Assembly (NCBI RefSeq): GCF_001039355.2
Contig: NW_019775464.1
Span: 276,859-318,386, forward strand
Direction: 5' to 3'
DNA length: 41,528 bases
Source of the DNA: Lingula anatina
Taxonomy: Eukaryota; Brachiopoda; Lingulata; Lingulida; Lingulidae
Shown: positions 23,130-35,100 of the stretch, one piece after another
Numbering within the stretch: position 1 is the stretch's first letter
Layout: each line of letters begins with the position of its first letter
The notes under the pieces: model-generated
Told to the model about the DNA's origin: nothing
Databases searched by the model: none
What the model saw: only the letters and a program-made list of their open reading frames with translations
Translations under genes and position numbers: made by a program

Positions 23130-23530
23130 TAAAGAGGGGAAGGCGTGTGGAATCCTGCATAAATTCCACATTGTGTAGTCATAGTTAATCAACATGTTAT
23201 TATCTAATTTGCGTCTGTCCTGTATACATTTAAATATTATTTTCTGTAAAGGCCCATAGGTAGGCCTATGCTTGAGACAGATGCATATCACCTGTTAATA
23301 TTGCACAACAATTAGTATGTAAATAAGTAGCAGCCACATGTACACGTATGTAAATAAGAAGCAGCCACATGTACACATAGATTCCCTGTAGATAATCTGT
23401 ATATAACTTGAAACGTGTCCATAATAAAGACACTTTTGATCTGAGACTGAAGATGTGAGGTTGTTCTGTTATGCTTCTCTGTGCACGTAAAGTGAAAGAC
23501 TGAGTCGAATCTGGAGTCATGTCGGAGCCC
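23130..23530 (+). mobile_element. Putative 3' LTR with polypurine tract
   Basis: A purine tract (aaagaggggaagg) is followed directly by TGTGG, as expected where a 3' LTR begins. Within the next 300 bases are a TATA-like gtatataac (about 23398), AATAAA (about 23422) and a 31-base direct repeat (about 23314-23377), in the order U3-R-U5. No matching 5' LTR, primer-binding site or integrase was found, so the right border is uncertain. Confidence 0.4.
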
Positions 23531-25750
23531 ATAGATTAGTTAATTCGTTAATGGAAATTGATACACGGGAATTCAGTACAGGTATAAATTAAAGTCATTT
23601 TAGACGGTTCACAACAGTACGTAATTACATGTATACACAAGTACAGTTAATGTACGCTGCAGGAACAGGAAAATATTTCGGCGTCATTCTTCAAATATCA
23701 ACTGTACCAGTGAGTCCCTTTTTTGATGCTTTTTAAGTTTCAATACAAGTAAATGACTGTCCCACAGACCAGTTGTACAAATGTTTTTCGATTTTTCTTA
23801 AATATTTATGTTTACATGTGTGGTGTATCAAACGTCATCGCATTGAAGGATGAGACCAGCTTGTGACCACCATTGCAGATAAAATCGCAACTACATTGTA
23901 GGGCTTCTTATCTGATGCACGTTTGCAGGTTGTAATTGCTCCTTTCGCCCCCGTTATTGTTCTCTCAGAAAAGAAAGGAAGTTGTCTTTGTCTTCAATAT
24001 GTTTGAGCTTAGGCAGTCCCTTAGTCCCAGGTGCACAGCTTTTAGCCTCTGTTGCATATGATTTTATTTAAACTAAATTAATTGATATACTGATTTTTTC
24101 TTAATGCAATTATAAGTAAGCAACATTTAGAATATATATGTAACAATTATTACACTTGATACATCGTAGTGAAATCTATCTTGTCGTCTTGACAAATGTG
24201 TGTATATTTGTTTGTGGACCTTTAACAGTGCTGGAGAGGGTACACATTTGCACCCATCTTAGTATCATGAAGAATTTACTTCCTAATCTCTGTAGTGGCG
24301 AAATAGCATTGAAATGTAAGTTTTTCTGCTTCTTCCTGTTCTGTTTATTACTCACGCCATTTCCATACAATAAGCTTACATCCAAACAAATCAAAACGGT
24401 CATACTATCATTTTTTATTTATTCTCTTCAAATTGAGCGTTGGTTTGTGTTTACACTTGTTTATTTAAGTGAATATGCTGTTAATTGTATTTTCTGCTAA
24501 ACCCGCTTTATTTATTCCCGTTTAACTGAAGAAGTACAGTGAGTAGATGCTTTGATATTTGAAGTAATAAGAAGCGGTGCAATATTTACCGGACAGCAAT
24601 TAGCGGCTATTAATGACACTAAATGCACACGCTTTCTGAATAAGACGGTCGCCCCCTGCCAGGTTGAGAGATCGGGACACGCTCTCCTGCCACGCGACTG
24701 GCTAAATATCCATTGTTAAACGATCCTCCTACTTCCATTGTTCAAAAAGTGGGCGGTAGGCTTGGTCACGGTGAAGAGTAACCGTGTTCGTAGACACGAT
24801 TACGGTAGTGAGAACAGATTAAAAAGCCTAGCTGTATGTCACTGGATTATTATTATTAGTGTTGGGTCTGGGGATTGGATGACATGCCTCTTTTTCTGTC
24901 AAAGTATGAAGAATACTAGGTGTTGCGGGTGTCAGTCAATTTTATTGAACTGTCAACGATATATAACATCAACTGGTAACAAATGGTACTGTGTATCGTC
25001 TTGCATCAAGTTACATCAACTTACATTAACTTTCATCAACTTAAATCAACGTGAAACTCGTTGCGAGAATCTGACGACTTGTCTAACAAAGTTTTTAAAC
25101 AACATGACACGTGCCGGGCAAAAACAAAATACCATCAACACCGATAGTACAATTATGTGCAAGACACTACTAAAAATAGCTACTCGTCAGTTACACTAGG
25201 CCTACACAAGACGTTACAACTTCTTGGCCTACACGATTGATATCTCAACTCTTCTAATAATAACTGATAGGCCTATCATATCCAAGTAAAGGATTCCTTC
25301 AAACATGGATTCCCCAGGAATTCCCCAGTGTGAGCTATTGTAACAGGTAATTCTATTGGTCAATGCACAGGCTAAACTTAGATCAACACATAAGAGAAAT
25401 CCTACAGAGTTGAGGAAATTCCTATTATTTGAGAAAATTCTTGGCTTAGGAAATTCTTAAGGTACTTTGTGCATACCACTTGAGGGGTTTCCTCAGCTAA
25501 AAATTTTCTTATGAACTTAAAGGGGGTCTTTCCGATATGAGGGAAAATAAAACATATCCCAAACTTTTTCTTATATATGAACGTCACGATCTAAACCAAA
25601 ATTCGCCTTTGAGGTAGACGGCAATCAAAATAATTAATTATTTCACATTCGAGTCTGTATTGGAGAACGTCCTCTCCCCAAAAAAGAGAAGACGACTACC
25701 GCAAGGTTTTAGCCAATCAGAGTGCGTTGCCTAAAATAGCACTCGTACAC
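23531..25750. other. Non-coding stretch
   Basis: No gene supported. The 153-codon frame at 24738-25199 has no domain, signal peptide or flanking splice context. A short degenerate tandem of an 11-base catcaactta-type unit lies at about 25003-25050. Confidence 0.5.
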
Positions 25751-25763
25751 TAGGAGAAACAAA

Positions 25764-25790
25764 TATGGCGCGGTGGAGTTCGAAGTAAGT
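25764..25790 (+). promoter_or_regulatory. Possible YY1-type start site with adjacent donor
   Basis: The sequence aaatatggcgcggtgg resembles a YY1/ATGGCG initiator. The ATG opens MARWSS and is followed within 21 bases by a consensus donor (AAGTAAGTCG). It could be the first exon of an unidentified plus-strand gene; no downstream exon was recognised. Confidence 0.2.
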
Positions 25791-26829
25791 CGTTTACAGA
25801 TGCACGTTAGTTAAAACTCTCTCCCTTCATTGTTCGTGAACAGGTTTGTGCACTTAAACATTTAAAGAATTCATTTAACTTCTCGTCGGTTAAAATAGTC
25901 CAAAAATCAACGAATGGCTTGGAAATATTTACGACGGAGTGTAGCCTATTATGTAAACAGTGCTTGATGCCGTAATTCTCAANTCTGGGAATGGGGTCTA
26001 GGAGTGCTTATGTATGAAATTTCATGCAAGGATTATACGTGTATGTACATGTATTTTCTGTTCGGGTTCAGTTTATTTGTAAGGGTCTGCTAGTTTGAAA
26101 ATACATACTATTAATAATATATTTCAATAGTAAAATTATGGCATACAAATCAATGGCAAATGGGAGCTGTACATGAGAACTGTGGGGTGGTGCGACAAGT
26201 TTTCTTAAACAGATACGGATATGGCGAAAACTCTGGGGCTTTACTGGGTGTTTTATTGCCATAAAATAAAAAAGAACTCATTTCCAGTGTTCAACAATAA
26301 CAATATTCGCTATAAATAATTCATATACGTTTTATTTCTCTTGATTTTATTATACCTTCACAATCCTTTTTGTGCGGTGTACGCTTTTGAATACAAATTA
26401 TTCTTTTTATTCGATTTTGATGCAATACACATCAGTAATTGTAGTCCAAATGGGAGAGTTTGGCATGAAGCATGCTGACCGCTTCACTTTATCAGACTCT
26501 TCAGCATGTAAACGGCTTCCTGGCCAAGGATCAGCGATATTATAGTCTAAAAAATCATGATATCCCTGTATGAATATTTAAGAAAATGTTACGTTCAGAA
26601 ACCACGGTAAGTGGAATCGCCCTTCGAACTGTTCAGCTACCTACCTAGTATCCTAGTTAAGAAAGACGGCGATTTGCAACGCGTTTAAAAATTTTACCGC
26701 GGAAAGTTGTCACTGTCCTCGCTATTCGGATTTTTTTTCACTTGAGAAAGGCGTCAGTCGTCATAATTTAGCACTAAATTTGCCGATGATTTCTTCCACG
26801 TGTTAGGCTGTGAAACAAGTTCAATCATG

Positions 26830-27076
26830 AGGGACCATTCCCACGGATATTTGGATCGATCTATCTCCCTGAGGAGTCTCACTAAATTGCTATCAACTTA
26901 ACAGGTTTAAATGTCTTTCACGCATAGTAAAACTGTTAAGGGGTAAGTATCTTTACCCCCTAGATGATTCGGTAGGCGTGACAGACATTTAAGCCGGTTA
27001 GGTTGATAACAATTTAGTGAGACACCCCAGGGAGTTAGACCGATCCAAATGGATCGATCTAGGCATGGGAACCCAG
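26830..27076. mobile_element. Foldback MITE, copy 1
   Basis: Near-complete inverted repeat of about 115-base arms: tctcactaaattgctatcaa on the left mirrors ttgataacaatttagtgaga on the right, flanked by ggatcgatct. The same element recurs at 28676 and 36600. No coding capacity. Confidence 0.8.
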
Positions 27077-27278
27077 TCTAAAAAGCCCTCGTGACATGTG
27101 TAACACAATGAATAAACAGTGACTGCGCCTAATAACGGAACCAGGGATTCCACAAATGAAAAGCATTAAAATGGGAGAAAAGGGAGATTTTCTTACGATT
27201 CGTCGGTGAGAATTAATGTTACATGATACTTTCAAGTCAGAATAACTCGGAATTAGTGTCATACTTTTCAGAAAAATT

Positions 27279-28250
27279 TTGCCGGTTCAAAGGACCGATA
27301 GCTCACCATTTTCATCGGTCCTACCGTATTTAATCGGTCACGACCGCACGGGCGTCAAAGAAATATTATCTGAACCGAGGCCAGTAAAATTTGGAGCTCC
27401 ACAAGGATCAGTTTTAGGGCCACTTCTCTTTCTAATCATTTTTGGATATATAAACAGAGACATGCACGGCTCTTTCACTGTCTTGCTTGGCAGATGATAC
27501 CCGAGTAGAACATCCCATCAAAACAGCAGACGTCATAAATCATGCAGTTATAGAAAAGTCTAAATGAAATATGCTCTTGGGCTCAGAGCAATAACATATT
27601 CAAATAGGAGATCATGAGACAATGGCGAAAGGGACACCATATACTGGTACCTTTCACAGGAATTGTTAAAACTGAAAAACTTAGTTACAGGTCTTGGGGG
27701 GTCACTAAGAGTATTGACTGTACATTGAACATTCAGTCTACATACACTGTACATGTATATCTAAAAAAAAAGTCAAATCAATGAAAGATAAAATAGCTTG
27801 TATACTTCGTACCTTTCAAACACGTGACCAAATACGCTATGGAAATGTTTGGAAATCTTTGGAAATGGTATTACCATAACAACTGAAGCCAGCTTTGGTC
27901 TCCGGACAAGGCAGGAAATGTGCAAATATTACACATTCTACAGAAGTCATACATTAGGAACACCTAAGGTTTAGCTGGTCTCAGCTATTGGCGACAGCTT
28001 GAAAAATGTCAGCTTTACTTTCTAGAGCGAAGAGGGAACGTTTCTTGAACGTGGATGCCGCAAATGTAAGATTGTTACAATTATTCACGCAAAACCATCA
28101 ATACATAAAATAAGGAGGTTCTTTTGCTGTTAAAGCATCCAGTCTTTACAGTGTCTTACCGCTCAAATTAAGAAACACAATCTTGTGTACAGTGGAGCAT
28201 TTCAAAGATACATTAAACTAGGTAGCTTCCTTGATAGTACACCAGACTGA
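27279..28250 (+). mobile_element. Degenerate CR1/Jockey-type LINE, RT to C-terminus
   Basis: Reverse transcriptase core visible in pieces: GAPQGSVLGPLLFLI (27390-27450), then after a frameshift LADDT (about 27488). Downstream come KDKIACILRTFQTRDQIRYG (about 27785), SYWRQLEKCQLYFLERRGN and FAVKASSLYSVLPLKLRNT, and finally VEHFKDTLN. These match, in order, the RT motifs and C-terminal thumb/tail of CR1/Jockey-clade ORF2. Frameshifts and stops make it inactive. It is plus strand, opposite to the CTL genes. Confidence 0.8.
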
Positions 28251-28675
28251 CGACTGATCTCAGGATACACTAAATACCAGTACAGACAGTGTGAGACAAA
28301 CAGTCTATTAGATTGGCTAAGCTCACCCATTAACCCAGCCACTAGGCCTATTGCCTATGCTGGTGGCCACCATTAAGTGGAAAAAAACTTAATGGAAGTT
28401 ACAAGTGAGAAAGAAACCTCATTATCGATCATTGCCGTTTTCTGACACGAACCCTATGTTTGAGACCACAAATGCCCAAATTAAAGACTCCAGTCACGGG
28501 TTAACTTACCACAAGCTAATTAACATTTCATTAACATTTCATTTCTTTCAGGAAGGAGTTGTACTGGCCAAATCGTCTCCGGCTTGCAGTTATCTATTCT
28601 TCGATTTCTACGGTCTACGGTACCTTTTCCGTTGTCAAGAGTCCTGTCAAATACTTCCGCGACTTCCACAACCTG

Positions 28676-28850
28676 ATTCTCGCTAAACTGCTATCAACTT
28701 AAGCGGCTTAGATGTCTGTCACGCCTACTGAAGCTGCTAAGGGGTAATTAATTATAGTTTAGCAGCTTCTGCAAGCGTGAAACACACCTAACCCGCTTAA
28801 GCTAAAAGCGATTTAGCGAGAAACCCCTTGGATCGATCAAGGCTTGGGAG
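28676..28850. mobile_element. Foldback MITE, copy 2
   Basis: Inverted repeat with arms ctcgctaaactgctatcaa and its mirror near 28805-28825, with ttggatcgatc on the right side. Homologous to the copies at 26830 and 36600. The outer left part is shortened. Confidence 0.75.
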
Positions 28851-29034
28851 CTCAGTCTTAGAAAACCTTTAATTTAATCTAACATAAGGCAGTCCTCGAG
28901 ACGCTGAAAAGAGCATGGCGTCGAGGAAAAACACATCAACATCCTAAAAGAGAGACACAGAGGAGGCACAGCGCAAATAGGAACTGGCATTTTTAGCAGG
29001 GAATTTAAGATCATAATGGGTCCGGAAGGATTAC

Positions 29035-29195
29035 CTAGTTTCTCCAGTAATGTTTACAGCGGCACTGGAAGAGATTTTCATGAGAGTGAACTTCGAAACA
29101 GGCATCGAAATCGATGGAGAACGACTGAACAGCCCGAGATTCGCAGACGATACCAGTACGTTTGCTGAAAAGGTGAGCAACAACTCAATAATTTA
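29035..29195 (+). mobile_element. RTE-like LINE reverse transcriptase fragment
   Basis: Frame reads VSPVMFTAALEEIFMR, then GIEIDGERL, then PRFADDTSTFAEK. The MFTAALEEIF...INIDGE.L..LRFADD order is typical of RTE-clade RT. A weaker match (ILKERHRGGTAQIG) lies just upstream in another frame. It sits immediately beyond CTL2 exon 2, where a third exon would be expected. Confidence 0.75.
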
Positions 29196-29239
29196 TTCGA
29201 GGACCAGAAAAAAGGAAAGATAGAGGTGGAATGATATGC

Positions 29240-29393
29240 ATATATCTCAGGTAAAATAGCCTTGATCAAAATTGTGGAGTATTTTAAAAAACATTCACCC
29301 AACCATTCTTCACATACATGTATCTCAGGTTAAAAAATCTTGTTCAAATTGTGGAGTACTTTCAAAAACATTCACCTACCATTTTTCAAATTA
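29240..29393. repeat. 78-base tandem duplication overlapping the CTL2 exon 2 donor
   Basis: Two adjacent copies with a 78-base period share tatctcagg, caaa.ttgtggagta and aaacattcacc.acca. The right copy includes the 3' end and donor of CTL2 exon 2. Confidence 0.8.
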
Positions 29394-30156
29394 GTCTTTA
29401 TAAAGTTAAACTCCTCTGCACTGTTCACCGCCACCAGCTTTTTCCCCATGAGATGACAGCATATCTCCGCTATATCCTGGGTTTTATTCTTGAAGGAGTC
29501 GACAAAATAGTACTCTTTGTTTTGGAATTTAACAAAACGTACGTCGCCGCATCCATATATATCTATTGGGTACAAAATGAAATCAAAGAAACATCAGATT
29601 TAACGAAGATACGGAGATAATTACGCTTTTTTAAACATTCTACAATAAAATAGTCATCGAAAAGAAATAAAAATAATAATTATAATAAAATAATAATAAT
29701 AATAATTTGATTCATACCTTTAAGGGTGTATTTTAGTCTAGTAATATCCGTCACATATTTTGCAAATTGTTGTAACGATGTTTGAAGTTGCCGAACCTGG
29801 CTTTTAAGCACTGTCACTTGGTCAGAAAGTGCAACCTTGTCCGCTTGGAGAGAAGTAACAGTTTGAATATTTTTGTTTACTTTTTGCTGCACGCCGTTAA
29901 GATTATTTTTGAAGTTTTCGTCTGAACGACGTAGATCTTGTACTTCAACTGTTAAATTCTCGTCTTTCAATCTGACAGTGTTCGCTTCGCGACTTAGGAC
30001 GCCGACCCAAGCTTTGACCCACGCTGCTAAACCGTCGGTACTGATGTAATTCTTAACGCTTTGAGTTGGAAGGGGGTAGCTGGTAGTTGTTACCGCTCCA
30101 TGTGTGTTTAAAACACTCAAAACTACGTAAAATGAAACAAAAGCTATGAACTTCAT
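29380..30156 (-). pseudogene. CTL2: C-type lectin locus lacking exon 3
   Basis: Exon 1 (30156-29718, 439 nt) and exon 2 (29562-29380, 183 nt) are intact, in phase and clearly paralogous to CTL1 and CTL3. The signal peptide starts MKFIAFVSFYVVL. The coiled coil includes LSDQVTVLKSQVRQLQTSLQ. Exon 2 carries KEYYF, CCHLMGKKLVAVNSAEEFNF. No GYW-x-DAEC-type third exon was found between here and CTL1, 10 kb downstream. Instead there is a 78-base tandem duplication and an RTE fragment, and the exon 2 donor is GTAGGT. The product would therefore have half a lectin domain. It is either a pseudogene, a truncated coiled-coil protein, or a locus that splices to a distant exon. An in-frame ATG four codons upstream (MFFT) is an alternative start. 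Confidence 0.6.
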
Positions 30157-30258
30157 TGTGAAAAACATTTCGCTGGCGAGAGGACACAAAACGATCTTGC
30201 TTCCAGCAAAGACTATGACACAAGTGAACACTGCTGTTAGTAATGATGGTGAGATTTT

Positions 30259-30385
30259 TCATGGTCCCACGACCCCTGTCTGACCTGTCTGGTCTTTGAT
30301 CTTCTTTAATCAGTCTCTGGATAAAACTCTTTAAAATGTGGATAAGTTAAAGAAAGTCAAATAATACAGTGTGATAAAAATACAG
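30259..30385 (-). promoter_or_regulatory. Conserved CTL upstream block (CTL2)
   Basis: tcatggtcccacgacccctg at 30259 and tcaaataatacagtgtgata near 30357 match the blocks upstream of CTL1 and CTL3 at nearly the same spacing from the start codon. The promoter is therefore preserved even though the gene lacks an exon. Confidence 0.55.
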
Positions 30386-31284
30386 TATACATTATGCAGT
30401 TTACAGCAGGAGAAAAAGTACAAGTTTTAAAAGTACATTTGTTGGAGAAATCGACTTTAATTGGTAGTAGGCTTTCATTTGTATAACACAATTAAAATTG
30501 TTGGTTATACTTAAGTCATCTTTGTTATTACATGTGAAAACAGCATTAAAACATTGTTATGGGAATACATTTATACGCGTCTTAGGAGGAGAATGGGGTC
30601 AGAAATAATAGCACACTAGCGTGGGGGTGCGGCAATGAACAATAGTTGACAGAATTGACAGAATACATCCACGAATATATCTGGTTGTTTTCTGTAAGTT
30701 TTGTAGAAATGGTCATTTGCACAACTGTACGTATTCACCATGTTTTGCACTTGACTTCTGTATTGCTTACTAAGACGACATTCCCAGCGTTATGGAGATA
30801 AGATAGACCAGCTTAGTCACGATACTCAATCAAATGTGCTCCTCCGAAAAAAAATTGTCAATTAAAGGACCTTGTTTCGAAATTATTTGTACAATTCCAG
30901 TGTATACAGTTTGTTATCTTCTCACTGATAGCACCGTTGTCACTAGATTTGACGGTGGGAACGAGGGATACACAAGAGTCCAGGGCAAACATGGAAACAT
31001 TTGTTAAGCGCAATAAGATTTCGACGAAGTTAAAACCCCTTTCTAAACTACGAGTATATAGAAACTAAGAACAGGATTCTTCCAACAAATTGTAGCGATT
31101 CAGAAAACGATGACACTCCGAGGAGAGGCATCCTTTAAAAGTTGTCTGCTGTAGCGTAGGTTGATTTTTCTGCACAGTGTATACCGGCAGAGCATAACAA
31201 AAATCTCGAAGTGGCTTTTTGGACGCAGTGTGCGCTCGATTACAGAATGTGCCTGCCCAGTGTAGCACGCGCACTTAACTGTGG

Positions 31285-31740
31285 CGGGCGCAGCTCAATC
31301 TCTTATGGTGAAGCTTTGACCTTGTCAGATAGGCTTACTTTAGATGAACTAAAAGATCTGTGCAAAACTGATTCATATTTTCATTGGCCAATCTAATCGT
31401 CTTTTAATGAGAAGGCCGTTTATGAGTGGATTTTTCAAATCCCGCCATTCTTTCTACCCCAGTTCTCTCACTGCATTCCATGTTGCGCAAAAGCACGTCA
31501 ACATGGTTGACAAGAAGTGAGGTCTGTCAGAAAATATAAATTTTGGGGTGAATTTATTTCATAGCATTTATCCGATAAGAAATTATTTTCATTGATTCTA
31601 AAATATAGAAAATACTGACAGGTGAGTGCAAGGAACTCAAAAGTATTTCCGGAGTATTCTTTTATGATAAATTAGTAAATCAATTTATTTATTCATAGCG
31701 GAAAACATGTATACAAAGACAATTTCATGACACGAACGTA
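31285..31740 (+). repeat. CTL upstream segmental duplication, copy 1
   Basis: Upstream of CTL2. Matches 36830-37670 closely in the same order: cttgtcagataggcttactt, ttcaaatcccgccattcttt, attttggggtgaattta, aatatagaaaatactgacag and ttatgataaattagtaaatc. Copy 2 contains about 390 extra bases between the first two blocks. Confidence 0.85.
31684..31689 (-). terminator. Candidate CTL3 poly(A) signal
   Basis: AATAAA on the minus strand about 430 nt beyond the CTL3 stop. Others lie nearby in AT-rich sequence, so the exact site is uncertain. Confidence 0.3.
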
Positions 31741-32117
31741 TAATAATAGTAAATTAATGCAAATCGTGCAAGGTTAATCCGCTACCCGTTTGATGCATTC
31801 TCTACATTCTACCAGTGAGAGATTGTATAGGGAAAAATAGAAAAAGTCGTAGATTGAAGAGACCGTATTAGAATTGTAAAACACTTTGATTTTGAGAAAA
31901 AGAATTCCTATTTAACAGCAAAAGACCCGGAAGAAAGCTTGCTAAATAATTCGTGCTCTTTTATGTAATGCCCTCGACCATTATCATTATGTTTGAGCCA
32001 TGAAATCGCGGTTTGAGTCCTTAATTTAGGGTTCGCCATCCCAAATCCGTGGCTCGAGATCACAAACAGCAGTTATCGTTAATGAGGCCTGCATGTGCAG
32101 TTTTGCAGAAAAGACAG

Positions 32118-35100
32118 TCATTCACAAATAAACCCCGTATACTCAGTGGTCGTTGTACAGTCCAGCCCCACGTACCCTTGATTCGGCTTATACTGGTATG
32201 GTAGGACTAGGCACCTCTTTCCCCAGTTATCATCAAGGCTTCCTCCCACTTGAAACGTCACAGGATTATAAAATGAAGATCCTGGACTGTTTTTCCAAGT
32301 GCAACTGCTGTTAATACACTCTGCGTCCAACCAATAACCACTATCTGAAATATATTTTTCCAGAGTAGATATTTTTGAAAGATGTTTGAAAGAAGGCGTC
32401 TTTCTCCAGTACAAATTTTACTAGAAAGTAAAGTTTTTGCGTACGATAAATTGTTAGAAATGTCATCTTGAAATTATGCCTTAATGAATCAATGGGATAA
32501 TGTCTGCACAGGTCAAATATCCCCAGATGAGGATCCAGTAAATCCGTAAGGCGACGAATAATTGTTTTGTTACATGATCACGAACTTTGAAAGCAAGACA
32601 AATTTTATGATCAAGAGTGTGGTGAGTTTAAAATCTGAACCTGTACCGCACCAAACTCTTGATCATGAAATGTGTCTTGCTTTCAAAATATTGTATATTG
32701 CCAATAAAAGCTAAAATTTGCCTGATTTATGGTATTAAATATTTTATGCTCATTATACCCCATCATTCTACAAGTGATCGCCCTCAGAGAAACTGTATAA
32801 AGTGTAAATTATCGCCGCTGCATCAGTTTTAATTAACTTAAAGATGCAAACAAAGTCAATTTTTGTCACAAAAACCAACCAAATGTCAGCATATAGTTTC
32901 AAGTAGTATAACTAAGAGAATTACCAAAGGCATTGTTTAATTTTACCCGAAAATGATGTTTGAACGGATTTTTCTGCTGGCATTCTAAGCTGTATGTCAA
33001 TGGGGCAGGAAAGTAGGTCACGAAAGTATGTTAAATTTACAACAAAAAAATGTAAAGAAAGGGACAGTCTAAAGGTCTTTTATGGCTGATCGAGTGATCT
33101 ATTCAGTTTATCCCTTGGCATGTCGAATTTATTTGAGACATACATGTATAAGAATCTAGTAGAAGTGAGAAGTGGTTTACATGTGTTATTGGAAATCCAC
33201 GCTACACCGATGCTCGGTTCGTATGTACCTTTAAGTAAATCTCATGAAGTGAATCTTTAATTGGACGGGGGTGTGTGTGTGTGTGTGTGTGGGGGGGGGG
33301 GGGGCACAGTTACATCAAGATAGTACAATACAGTGATTAGTGCCGTTCGTTATTGGTTTGTTGATAATGATCTCGCCGCATGATGGCAATACGCACCATC
33401 GTATTTGTTATCTATTCCACCCGTTTTTTAAGGATTGAGATGTAACAATTTTTCTAATCCTGGATTTAAATATTAGAAATAAAATGTTAAAGAAAGAACA
33501 ATAATTACAGCGTATTAAACTTCTTTAGTTATTCCTAAAATCGTCCAAAGACAGCGCAAACGATAAAATCTCATATTTCCAGGAGACAAAACGCAAAACA
33601 TAGATTCTTTTTATTTTTAAATAATTCAACACATTGCGAGGTGCCTAAAGAAAAACCACGGTGCTTTATTTATCTTAGGTTAAAACAAACTTTGAGTAAA
33701 ATAAATAAATTAATAAATAATTAAAAGGATGTATAATCTGTATACTGTAACCAGTGTTGAAGAACATAGTGAAACGTGTCATTTTTCAATAATCAAAAAG
33801 TCGAGCTGCAAACAACGTCTAGCGTGAAAGATCGACAATTTTTTAAGTTACAAAGCAGATCAATTAAAGTATTTGTCTCCTTATTTTCCCATAATGTGTC
33901 CAATAAATTGTACTTGTCATTTTTGGGTCTCAAGAGGATGGTGCACTGTAAGAAAATGGTATTACTCTAGGTAGAATAAAGAAAACCTTTGTACACATTA
34001 TGGCTAGTGATACGATTTACTTGTTGACACGAACCATGGAATCTATGTATTGCTTTTTGATCTAAGGAAGTTGAAAAACGTTATGCCCTGTTGAAGCTCA
34101 AGTTTAAAATAAGCTTTTAACTAAATTTATAGATTGATTTAATATGTAAAAGGTTCATTACATAGTAAAGCGTGGTGAGGTCGTGGGGGGGTTGGGGGGT
34201 TGGGAAGGGGTAATGTCTGTAGCGTGAGGTTGTGGGTTCGATCCCCAGATCTTTCTGTGGTAAAAATTATACCTCCTAATTTCTGTTCAGCCGTCCTGTT
34301 TGACCTGTGCGCGACTGCTCTCGAGAAATAGGTGAGACAGCCAGAAATACGAACTGCATGTGCGCTGCACTTAGTCGAGTTGCCAAAACGCTAACGCTGC
34401 AATGTTATTTTCTGTTAACTTTTTTTACAGAACTGCATATTTCACCAGTGTTTTTCTTTACCTTTTATATACCGCTTTGGCCAACATACTATTTTTAATT
34501 CATATGGCTTGTGAGATGTAAAATCAATCGCAATATGCACCTCTGTTTTCATAATAAACAAAATAACAAAATAAACCTGTAGTGGGATTTGAAATGTTTG
34601 AAGTTTACGTAACAAATTGGCGGCCATCTTGAATCATGAAGTGAAGTGCTCAACGTACAAACAGGTGCAATTGGCAAGAAATGCCAAGCTAAGCTGACTT
34701 TCTTACCCAAACAAATACAATTCTTTCATAGAATGCATTGGTTCGACTATGGGGCTCTTGTATTGGAAATGTCATCTAAACTACTTTGGGGTTATGTTCT
34801 CACAAAGCATATAGTTGAATGTCAAATAAGATGATAATGATATTTTAGTTAAGGGTCGTGGCTTACAAAAGAACAGAAAAATCAAAGGCGGAGATGGTTT
34901 TAATTTAATTAATAATAGAAGAAATATATTATTTTTGCGGCTCTACTTTACCCTCTACTGCATGCTTTGCCGCCATTTTGATTTCTTGAATAGCAGCATC
35001 TTGTTGTGATGTAGTCTATTATCCTGCTGTGTTCTTCCGACAGTCTATACATTCAACACAGCCACAAATTAAGCTATATCTGGCGACTTTTGATCGTTTT

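Noticed and set aside
23314-23377. Direct repeat of 31 bases considered as CRISPR-like
   Set aside because: Only two adjacent units without spacers, in animal DNA within an LTR-like region.
24156-24500. 114-codon Phe/Leu-rich frame
   Set aside because: AT-rich chance frame with no homologous features and no repeat partner in the window.
24738-25199. 153-codon open frame on the plus strand
   Set aside because: No signal peptide, domain, plausible composition or splice context; contains short tandem catcaactta-like repeats.
34235-34245. Possible tRNA gene from the perfect B box
   Set aside because: No acceptor stem, anticodon arm or A box can be drawn; more likely a SINE remnant.
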